NCBI GenBank assembly: GCA_900313125.1
Contig: OMPZ01000031.1
Location: 1-5,009 of the forward strand
From: an uncultured Eubacteriales bacterium
GTDB lineage: Bacteria; Bacillota; Clostridia; Oscillospirales; Acutalibacteraceae
DNA: 5,009 nucleotides
Direction of reading: 5' to 3'
This document shows positions 1-3,980 of this stretch, piece after piece. Position 1 is the first letter of the stretch. Every line of letters starts with the position of its first letter. The notes below the pieces were generated by a model that saw only the letters and a program-made list of their open reading frames with translations, was not told the DNA's origin and ran no database searches. A program made the position numbers and the translations under genes.

Positions 1-762
1 ATGGTCGATATCCAGGGTCTCGAGGACTTCTTCGGCGATATGGACTTCAAGGTAGCAGGTACTAAGGACGGCATCACGGCTATCCAGATGGACCTCAAGA
101 TCAGCGGTCTTACGCCCGATATGGTCAAGGAGGCTCTTTACAAGACTCACAAGGCGAGAAACTACATTCTCGACGAGGTTATCCTGAAGGCTATCCCCGA
201 GCCGAGAAAGGAGCTTTCCAAGTACGCTCCGAAGATGTTCACAACTACGATTCCGTCCGATAAGATCAGCGAGGTCATCGGTAAGAGCGGTAAGGTCATC
301 AAGGAGATCCAGGCTCAGTTCGAGGTCAAGGTCGATATCGAGGAGAACGGCGACGTCGGCAATGTATTCGTTTCCGGCATGGACACAGACAAGTGCAAGG
401 GCGCTCTCTCGACGATCGAGCTTATCGCCAACGGTCCTGAGATCGGCGCGGTGTTCTATGGCCGCGTAACGCGCATCATGGAGTTTGGCGCATTCGTTGA
501 GATCGCTCCGGGCATGGAGGGTCTTTGCCACATCTCAAGACTCGACGTTAAGCGCACGGAGAATGTCACAGACGTTGTTTCCGAGGGCGACACGATCATC
601 GTGAAGGTCCTCGAGATCGACGACAAGGGCAGACTCAACCTTTCGAGAAGAGACGCGCTCATCGAGGTCGAGGGTCTTACTCCCGAAAACGACATCAGCG
701 ACCAGCAGAGACGTCCGCGCAGCAACGACCGCCGCGGCGACAGACGCAGCTTCCGCAGATAA
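1..762 (+). CDS. pnp: Polynucleotide phosphorylase, C-terminal part (5' end outside window)
   Basis: This is the last 253 residues of PNPase, the phosphorolytic 3'-5' exoribonuclease that degrades mRNA to nucleoside diphosphates and can run in reverse to add 3' tails. The ATG at base 1 is internal, since it lies inside the second RNase PH domain and full-length PNPase is about 700 residues. Visible parts in order: the end of RNase PH domain 2 (residues 1-35) with the GDMDFK block, where Asp9 and Asp15 match the metal-binding Asp486 and Asp492 of E. coli; a KH domain (about 79-143) with GKSG loop at 94-97; an S1 RNA-binding domain (about 149-218); and a basic, Arg-rich tail (237-253) likely to add RNA affinity. 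A terminator follows 10 bases after the stop, so pnp ends its transcription unit. Family assignment is secure. Confidence 0.97.
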   Translation: MVDIQGLEDFFGDMDFKVAGTKDGITAIQMDLKISGLTPDMVKEALYKTHKARNYILDEVILKAIPEPRKELSKYAPKMFTTTIPSDKISEVIGKSGKVIKEIQAQFEVKVDIEENGDVGNVFVSGMDTDKCKGALSTIELIANGPEIGAVFYGRVTRIMEFGAFVEIAPGMEGLCHISRLDVKRTENVTDVVSEGDTIIVKVLEIDDKGRLNLSRRDALIEVEGLTPENDISDQQRRPRSNDRRGDRRSFRR

Positions 763-772
763 TAATAATTCA

Positions 773-798
773 CCCCGGCTGTAAAAAGCCGGGGTTTT
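773..798 (+). terminator. Intrinsic terminator of pnp
   Basis: An 8-bp perfect stem, CCCCGGCT (773-780) with AGCCGGGG (787-794), closes a GTAAAA loop and is followed by TTTTCG and then an AT-rich tract (TATATTTTAATT). It begins 10 bases after the pnp stop codon. This is the classic form of a rho-independent terminator. The T-run is short (four, then interrupted), so efficiency is uncertain. Confidence 0.9.
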
Positions 799-844
799 CG
801 TATATTTTAATTACTGTCCACAACTATAGACAAATGACTTTTTT

Positions 845-1003
845 GTTGAAACCCCTCCGTCTCGCACAGCTCCTATAGTCGCTGTGCGATCCACCTCCCC
901 TCAATGGGAGGCTTGCGAAAATCAGACTTTTTCATAGCCTCACCTTTAGGGGAGGTGTCTTACTGTGCGAACAAAGTGAGTACAGTAAGACGGAGGGGTC
1001 AAA
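845..1003. repeat. MITE-like multi-hairpin intergenic element with terminal inverted repeats
   Basis: A non-coding block lies between the convergent pnp and yebC genes. Its ends are a 12-bp perfect inverted repeat, ACCCCTCCGTCT at 851-862 and its complement at 988-999; the similarity extends outward as TTGA (left, after a 2-A insertion) and TCAA (right). Inside are nested pairings: CGCACAGC (863-870) with GCTGTGCG (881-888); CACCTCCCCT (892-901) with AGGGGAGGTG (948-957); and CTTACTGT (959-966) with ACAGTAAG (982-989). The whole would fold as a multi-branched structure closed by the terminal repeats. No transposase is present, so if mobile it would depend on an enzyme encoded elsewhere. A clear target-site duplication is not visible. 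A structured intergenic RNA element is the alternative reading. Confidence 0.7.
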
Positions 1004-1031
1004 CGTGGAAGTTCGTGATCGATATTTTATC

Positions 1032-1064
1032 AAAAAACCGCCGCAAGGAGATCTCCTGCGGCGG
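1032..1064 (-). terminator. Intrinsic terminator of yebC
   Basis: Read on the minus strand, CCGCCGCA (complement of 1057-1064) pairs with TGCGGCGG (complement of 1038-1045), with the palindrome GGAGATCTCC between them and one unpaired base, followed by six T (complement of A-run 1032-1037). It lies about 29 bases beyond the yebC stop codon. The stem is long and GC-rich, so termination should be strong. Confidence 0.92.
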
Positions 1065-1092
1065 AAAATTTGTGTAATGATCTTTCGTGCTG

Positions 1093-1839
1093 TTATTCGT
1101 CGTCCTCGGGTGCGTCGTATTCCCAGTTGTGCCAAACGTTCTGCACGTCGTCGTTGTCCTCAAGGAAGTCAAGCAGCTTCTGCATTTTCTCGATCTGCTC
1201 CTCGTCCTCGAGCTTTGTGTAGTTGGAGGGTACCATCTCTACCTCGGCTTCGATGAACTTGTAGCCGAGAGCCGTGAGAGCTTCGTTTACTGTGCCGAAA
1301 TCCTCAGGCTCGGTGTAGATCTCGTAAACGTCGTCCTCAGCCTTGAAATCGGACGCGCCGCTTTCGAGAGCGTCGTCCATTACCTTCTCCTCGTCGAGAT
1401 CCTCGTTTTCAGTAATGAGTACGCCCTTCTTCTCAAACATGAAGGACACGCAGCCCTGTGTGCCGAGGTTGCCGCCGAATTTATCAAAAGCGTGGCGAAC
1501 GTCGCCTGCCGTTCTGTTGCGGTTGTCTGTGAGAGCTTCTACGATAACGGCGATTCCGCCCGGACCGTAGCCCTCGTAGGTGATAGCCTCGTACTTCGAC
1601 GCGTCGTTGCCGCTTGCCGCCTTCTTGATGATACGCTCGATGTTGTCGTTAGGCACGTTGTTTGCCTTAGCTTTTGCGATCGTGTCGCGCAGACGCGAGT
1701 TTACGTTGGGATCGGCGCTGCCGCCCTCTTTGATCGCAACGATCAGCTCTCTGCCGATCTTTGTAAATATCTTTGCTCTTGCGCCGTCGTTCTTGGCTTT
1801 TTTATTCTTAATGGTACTCCATTTAGAATGTCCCGACAT
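1093..1839 (-). CDS. yebC: YebC/TACO1 family protein (translation factor or DNA-binding regulator)
   Basis: A 248-aa protein of the usual family length (about 240-250). The N-terminal signature MSGHSKWSTIKNKK at residues 1-14 is diagnostic, as are YEGYGPGG (88-95), the GGNLG segment (122-126) and the acidic stretch ending DVQNVWHN (231-238). The family has three domains around a central cleft. Members were first described as transcriptional regulators (PmpR of Pseudomonas); the mitochondrial relative TACO1 and recent bacterial work point instead to a ribosome-associated role in translating difficult, for example proline-rich, stretches. Which role applies here cannot be told from the sequence. 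The start is supported by GAAAGG (complement of 1850-1855) about 10 bases upstream of ATG. The gene stands alone, convergent with pnp and divergent from the DUF2325 gene, with its own promoter and terminator. The tail is strongly acidic (PEDDE). Confidence 0.96.
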   Translation of the reverse strand: MSGHSKWSTIKNKKAKNDGARAKIFTKIGRELIVAIKEGGSADPNVNSRLRDTIAKAKANNVPNDNIERIIKKAASGNDASKYEAITYEGYGPGGIAVIVEALTDNRNRTAGDVRHAFDKFGGNLGTQGCVSFMFEKKGVLITENEDLDEEKVMDDALESGASDFKAEDDVYEIYTEPEDFGTVNEALTALGYKFIEAEVEMVPSNYTKLEDEEQIEKMQKLLDFLEDNDDVQNVWHNWEYDAPEDDE

Positions 1840-1885
1840 TCATATCATTCCTTTCATGATCTGCGATTCATACGCTAACTAAGCT

Positions 1886-1914
1886 ATTTTACCATAGGAG
1901 GGGAAAAAATTCAA
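1886..1914 (-). promoter_or_regulatory. Sigma-A promoter of yebC
   Basis: On the minus strand, TTGAAT (complement of 1909-1914; four of six consensus bases) and TAAAAT (complement of 1886-1891; five of six) are separated by exactly 17 bases. Transcription would start near 1879, giving a leader of about 40 nt before the yebC ATG. Confidence 0.65.
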
Positions 1915-1936
1915 GCTGTATCGCGATTTTTGCCGC

Positions 1937-1976
1937 TTGATTTACAAATTATTCATAATTTACCTCTTTAAATCAA
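1937..1976. repeat. AT-rich nested inverted repeat between divergent promoters
   Basis: TTGATTTA (1937-1944) is the exact inverse complement of TAAATCAA (1969-1976), and inside it AAATTA (1946-1951) pairs with TAATTT (1956-1961) around a 4-base loop. It sits upstream of both the yebC and the DUF2325 promoters, where it could act as an UP-element-like tract or an operator. With such AT-rich sequence, chance symmetry is also possible. Confidence 0.4.
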
Positions 1977-1994
1977 AAAAATCGTTCGCACCTA

Positions 1995-2023
1995 TTGACA
2001 AATGGTCGGGAATGATGTATTAT
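1995..2023 (+). promoter_or_regulatory. Consensus sigma-A promoter of the DUF2325 gene
   Basis: A perfect -35 TTGACA (1995-2000), a 17-base spacer and -10 TATTAT (2018-2023; five of six). The predicted start is near 2030, leaving a leader of about 118 nt. The same hexamers and spacing recur before dapA. Confidence 0.85.
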
Positions 2024-2030
2024 ATCAAAT

Positions 2031-2093
2031 AGTTAGAGAAAACTAACTTAAGGAAGGCAACAACGCAGTCATTATGTGATGATCCGCCGTTGT
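2031..2093 (+). promoter_or_regulatory. Structured 5' leader of the DUF2325 mRNA (candidate)
   Basis: Right after the predicted transcription start, AGTTAG (2031-2036) pairs with CTAACT (2043-2048). Further on, ACAACG (2060-2065) can pair with CGTTGT (2088-2093), enclosing TCAT/ATGA (2069-2072 with 2079-2082). It matches no riboswitch class that I recognise. A further TATAAT at 2117-2122 lacks a good -35 at proper spacing. The stems are short, so regulation is only a possibility. Confidence 0.3.
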
Positions 2094-2147
2094 AAATTAT
2101 AAGCAAGTTTGTTGAATATAATAATGTTATAGATCAGGAGGAAAAAT

Positions 2148-2444
2148 ATGAGCGTAGTTATCGTAGGCGGCAACGAAAGAATGGAAGAAAACTATCAGTC
2201 GATCTGCCGCAGCTTTGGTTACAAGGCGAAGGTTTTCACAAAGGAGAAGGGCGCGATAAAAAAGAAGATCGGCACGCCCGACCTGATGATACTTTTCACG
2301 AACACCGTATCGCATAAAATGGTGCTCAGCGCGTCGAGCGAGGCGAAGAAGAACAACGTGCCCATCGCGTACTGCCATTCGAGCAGCAAAGCAGCTCTGT
2401 CCGAGCTTTTGAGCGAGCATAAAAAATCCCTCGCTGCCGGTTAA
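2148..2444 (+). CDS. Small DUF2325 family protein of unknown function
   Basis: A 98-aa cytosolic protein with no signal peptide or membrane segment. It is essentially a single DUF2325 domain: an opening strand and glycine turn (VVIVGGNERM, residues 3-12), a central GTPDLMILFTNTVSHKM block (42-58), and PIAYCHSSS (72-80). The pattern of a hydrophobic strand followed by GG, repeated beta-alpha units and the Ser-rich loop resembles a small Rossmann-like fold, but the biochemical role of the family is not established as far as I know. Cys20 and Cys76-His77 might bind a metal or react in redox chemistry; that is speculation. The start is well supported by AGGAGG at 2136-2141, six bases before ATG, and by a consensus promoter. 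It appears monocistronic: a GC-rich repeat block and the thiT promoter follow. No clean terminator with a T-run is visible after the stop. Confidence 0.88.
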   Translation: MSVVIVGGNERMEENYQSICRSFGYKAKVFTKEKGAIKKKIGTPDLMILFTNTVSHKMVLSASSEAKKNNVPIAYCHSSSKAALSELLSEHKKSLAAG

Positions 2445-2521
2445 TACTATTGGACAGAATATGACGTTTGAAAAAACTTGTGTGACACTGAGCTTTACCG
2501 GCAAAACAACAACTGCTCCGC

Positions 2522-2633
2522 GCCTTAAACAAAGTAGGCGCATTGGATGCGCCGACCCGCGCGGGACGAGAGTTGTGCCTTAAACAAACTAAAACCGCGT
2601 AATTGCCTGCGGGCGCCCGCCCGCCGCGTAATT
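2522..2633. repeat. Mosaic of short direct repeats and palindromes upstream of the thiT promoter
   Basis: The gap between the DUF2325 gene and the thiT promoter holds GCCTTAAACAAA twice (2522-2533 and 2577-2588) and CCGCGTAATT twice (2595-2604 and 2624-2633). Between them are a hairpin GGCGCA/TGCGCC (2537-2542 with 2548-2553), the palindrome CCCGCGCGGG (2556-2565) and the palindrome GCGGGCGCCCGC (2609-2620). GC content is far above that of the adjoining leader and promoter sequence. No credible reading frame with a ribosome binding site is present. The hairpins may help end DUF2325 transcription without a T-run, or the block may be a degenerate repeat element. Confidence 0.5.
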
Positions 2634-2639
2634 AAAATG

Positions 2640-2668
2640 TTGACTTTTCTTGGGAATGGTGATATAAT
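2640..2668 (+). promoter_or_regulatory. Strong sigma-A promoter of thiT
   Basis: TTGACT (2640-2645; five of six), a 17-base spacer and a perfect TATAAT (2663-2668). The transcript should begin near 2675, about 50 bases ahead of the TPP aptamer and 215 ahead of the thiT start codon. Confidence 0.92.
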
Positions 2669-2675
2669 CGGATTT

Positions 2676-2711
2676 GGTCGAAAAAGCGGCTCGCCGAGAC
2701 GTTTTTTCACC
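2676..2711 (+). other. 5'-terminal stem-loop of the thiT transcript
   Basis: Starting at the predicted mRNA end, GGT (2676-2678) pairs with ACC (2709-2711), and GAAAAAGCG (2680-2688) with CGTTTTTTC (2700-2708) using one G-U pair; C2679 is bulged. The loop holds CTC/GAG. It may protect the 5' end or insulate the riboswitch. Its 3' arm, CGTTTTTT, is repeated exactly in the riboswitch terminator (2851-2858). Confidence 0.45.
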
Positions 2712-2725
2712 GAAAGCTATAATAT

Positions 2726-2815
2726 AAAAAACGGGGAGCTTGTTGACAGGCTGAGAGGGAGTTGCGAACTCCGACCCTTGTACCTGATGCGGATAATGCC
2801 GCCGTAGGAAGAATA
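2726..2815 (+). ncRNA. TPP riboswitch (THI box) aptamer controlling thiT
   Basis: The conserved elements of the thiamine pyrophosphate aptamer appear in order: the 5' P2 strand GGGG (2733-2736); P3 AGCTTGT (2737-2743) with ACAGGCT (2746-2752); the pyrimidine-sensing CTGAGA (2751-2756); an optional P3a hairpin GGAGTT/AACTCC (2758-2763 with 2767-2772); ACCC (2774-2777) closing P2; then ACCTGATGCGGATAATGCCG (2782-2801), where the GATAATGCC part contacts the pyrophosphate, and CCGTAGGAAG (2802-2811). ACCGA (2709-2713) and TCGGT (2816-2820) can add an outer closing stem. Two small departures from consensus are seen: GTAGGAAG rather than the usual GTAGGGAAG, and a weak inner P1. It is followed by a terminator and thiT, so bound TPP should switch uptake off by transcription termination. 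Confidence 0.97.
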
Positions 2816-2824
2816 TCGGTCTTT

Positions 2825-2858
2825 ACGGGAGCATCGCCGCGGGCAGCTCCCGTTTTTT
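2825..2858 (+). terminator. Riboswitch-controlled intrinsic terminator before thiT
   Basis: ACGGGAGC (2825-2832) pairs with GCTCCCGT (2846-2853), followed by a run of six T (2853-2858). It lies between the TPP aptamer and the thiT ribosome binding site, the expected position for an expression platform that ends transcription when TPP is bound. The left arm is a near copy of aptamer bases 2731-2739. Confidence 0.93.
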
Positions 2859-2873
2859 GTATATATTTTACCG

Positions 2874-2879
2874 AAAGGA
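2874..2879 (+). promoter_or_regulatory. Ribosome binding site that fixes the thiT start
   Basis: AAAGGA lies ten bases before the ATG at 2890. The in-frame ATG at 2857 lies at the end of the terminator's T-run and has no binding site, so 2890 is the true start. Confidence 0.85.
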
Positions 2880-2889
2880 AAGTTTTGAA

Positions 2890-3483
2890 ATGGCAAACTC
2901 AAAGACAAACAAAAAAACTAATGTAAAGCGTCTCGTGCTTACGGCGGTGCTTATCGGTCTCGCAACGGTGCTGAGCCTTATCAAGGTGTATCAGCTTCCG
3001 CTTGGCGGCTCTATAACTCTGCTTTCAATGCTGCCGATCTGCCTTATCTCGATCGAGTACGGCATCGGCTGGGGCATGGTGGGCGCGTTCGCTTATTCGC
3101 TTATCCAGTTCGGCTTCGGTATAGGCGAGGGCGTGTTCGGCTGGGGTCTCACTCCGCTCGCGCTCGTAGGCTGCATCGCGCTTGACTACATTCTCGCTTA
3201 TTCCTCGCTCGGACTTGCAGGCGCTTTCCGCAAGAAGGGCACAGTCGGCATTATCCTCGGCGTTGCGCTCGCTATCGTTCTCCGCTTTGTGTTCCACCTT
3301 CTCTCCGGCGCGCTCATCTTCGATATCTGGATGCCCGAGGAGTGGTCGAATCCGTGGCTCTATTCCTGCGTTTACAACGGCTCGTATATGCTCCCCGAGC
3401 TTGTGTTCACGATGATCGGCTCGATAATCCTCTTCAAAGCTCCGCAGTTTGCAAAGCTTGTTGAAAGCAACCTTGAAGATTGA
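2890..3483 (+). CDS. thiT: Thiamine ECF transporter S component, ThiT (YuaJ family)
   Basis: A 197-aa integral membrane protein, the substrate-binding subunit of an energy-coupling factor importer for thiamine; it works with the shared EcfA-EcfA'-EcfT module, which is not in this window. A basic N-terminus (residues 1-14) is followed by about six hydrophobic segments (roughly 15-31, 42-57, 61-78, 86-109, 118-140, 157-183). Helix 1 carries an alternating small-residue pattern (Ala19, Gly23, Ala25) of the type used to dock on EcfT. The L1 loop LPLGGSITLLSM (36-47) is typical of ThiT. His136, Trp147, Tyr158 and Asn163 in the last third match, to within a residue or two of spacing, the thiamine-contacting His125, Trp133, Tyr146 and Asn151 of Lactococcus lactis ThiT. 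The TPP riboswitch upstream independently confirms thiamine as ligand. It is a single-gene unit ended by its own terminator. Confidence 0.95.
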   Translation: MANSKTNKKTNVKRLVLTAVLIGLATVLSLIKVYQLPLGGSITLLSMLPICLISIEYGIGWGMVGAFAYSLIQFGFGIGEGVFGWGLTPLALVGCIALDYILAYSSLGLAGAFRKKGTVGIILGVALAIVLRFVFHLLSGALIFDIWMPEEWSNPWLYSCVYNGSYMLPELVFTMIGSIILFKAPQFAKLVESNLED

Positions 3484-3509
3484 TATCTCGTAAAACCTTG
3501 TTTCTTACA

Positions 3510-3551
3510 GCGGCGGTGTTTTCATTAATTGAAGATGCCGCCGCATTTTTT
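3510..3551 (+). terminator. Intrinsic terminator of thiT
   Basis: GCGGCGG (3510-3516) pairs with CCGCCGC (3538-3544), followed by A and six T (3546-3551). The loop is 21 bases and contains a small TTC/GAA pairing. It begins 26 bases beyond the thiT stop and separates thiT from the dapA unit. Confidence 0.9.
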
Positions 3552-3621
3552 GTGACGGCGTAACATTTTGCGGTTTTTGCAATATTATGAAAAATAAGAA
3601 AAAATAATTTTCCAAAACCTA

Positions 3622-3650
3622 TTGACACGCGCCGCAATTGATGTTATTAT
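3622..3650 (+). promoter_or_regulatory. Consensus sigma-A promoter of the lysine riboswitch-dapA unit
   Basis: Perfect TTGACA (3622-3627), a 17-base spacer and TATTAT (3645-3650; five of six). The start would be near 3657, only about five bases before the first paired base of the aptamer, so the RNA begins almost directly with the riboswitch. Confidence 0.9.
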
Positions 3651-3661
3651 GATTTCAATGC

Positions 3662-3840
3662 AATTATGATAGAGGCGCAGGTGCTAAGAGTAGCGCCGTC
3701 CGACGGTTTCGCAGACTATGGGCGGTGTGAAAGGAGTAGCTGCCGAAGAGTGCGCGAGGCGAAAGCTCACTCTGGGAGTGCGGAGAATATCCGTACTACT
3801 GTCGCTGACGCGGAGAGCTATGCGGAGAGCTATCTTAATT
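3662..3840 (+). ncRNA. Lysine riboswitch (L-box) aptamer controlling dapA
   Basis: The hallmarks of the L-box occur in order: GATAGAGGCGC (3668-3678) opening P1/P2, AGGTGCTAAGAGTAG (3679-3693), GTGAAAGGAGTAGCTGCCGA (3726-3745), GAAAGCTCACTCTGGGAGTG (3761-3780), and GGAGAATATCCGTACTACTG (3782-3801) leading to GAGAGCTATC (3825-3834). P1 is formed by 3662-3672 with 3830-3840, eleven positions with one T-T mismatch. Length (about 179 nt) fits the family. Lysine binding stabilises P1 and favours the downstream terminator, lowering dapA expression. An exact 12-bp tandem duplication lies at its 3' end (3810-3833). The aptamer lies inside an in-frame extension of dapA, so an automatic gene caller could wrongly translate it. 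Confidence 0.97.
3810..3833 (+). repeat. 12-bp exact tandem duplication within the lysine riboswitch
   Basis: GCGGAGAGCTAT occurs twice without a gap, at 3810-3821 and 3822-3833. It covers the end of P5 and the 3' strand of P1. Only the second copy continues into the C and the TTAATT that complete the long P1 helix; the first could close a short P5 (CGC 3803-3805 with GCG 3810-3812). Confidence 0.95.
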
Positions 3841-3881
3841 ATGATAAACATTCGTATTTATATGTTTTGATTGATTTTGAT

Positions 3882-3910
3882 GGCCGATGCGTATGCACGG
3901 CTGTTTTTTT
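3882..3910 (+). terminator. Riboswitch-controlled intrinsic terminator before dapA
   Basis: GCCG (3883-3886) and TGC (3888-3890) pair with GCA (3895-3897) and CGGC (3898-3901) around a GTAT loop, with A3887 bulged; seven T follow at 3904-3910. It lies between the L-box and the dapA ribosome binding site and is the expected off-switch when lysine is abundant. Confidence 0.9.
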
Positions 3911-3965
3911 ATTGCATGAAAATTTGCAGAGCAAACCACCATCGTGTTTGCCGTATCTAAAACAA

Positions 3966-3971
3966 AAGGAG
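3966..3971 (+). promoter_or_regulatory. Ribosome binding site that fixes the dapA start
   Basis: AAGGAG is nine bases before the ATG at 3981. The in-frame ATG at 3666 is at the riboswitch P1 helix, has no such site, and would translate the aptamer and terminator, so it is not the start. Confidence 0.9.
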
Positions 3972-3980
3972 AGCTGTATT

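Noticed and set aside
1..3. ATG at base 1 as the start of a short KH-S1 protein
   Set aside because: The residues that follow are the interior of RNase PH domain 2 of PNPase, including metal ligands, so the gene begins before the window.
845..1003. Target-site duplication around the terminal-repeat element
   Set aside because: The flanks are TTGA/TCAA, which is an extension of the inverted repeat, not a direct duplication; no convincing direct repeat was found.
1087..1878. Long plus-strand open frame of 263 codons
   Set aside because: It is the antisense of yebC. The yebC frame is a conserved family with promoter, ribosome binding site and terminator; the antisense product is a Val/Leu-rich shadow without any of these.
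2117..2122. TATAAT as a second promoter for the DUF2325 gene
   Set aside because: No acceptable -35 hexamer at 16-18 bases; the nearest, TTGTAA, is 21 bases away.
2436..2502. GCCGGT (2436-2441) with ACCGGC (2497-2502) as a terminator of the DUF2325 gene
   Set aside because: The loop is 55 bases, the left arm lies in the coding end and no T-run follows.
2522..2633. CRISPR-like array
   Set aside because: Only two copies each of two unrelated 10-12 bp repeats, no regular spacing and no cas genes.
2547..2807. Plus-strand open frame across the thiT promoter and TPP aptamer
   Set aside because: It overlaps a perfect promoter and a riboswitch, lacks a ribosome binding site and resembles no protein family.
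2857..2889. In-frame upstream ATG for thiT
   Set aside because: It lies at the end of the terminator's T-run with no ribosome binding site; AAAGGA points to 2890.
3666..3980. In-frame upstream extension of dapA (start at ATG 3666) giving a 401-aa protein
   Set aside because: The extension translates the lysine riboswitch and its terminator; the DapA family starts at 3981, where a ribosome binding site is present.
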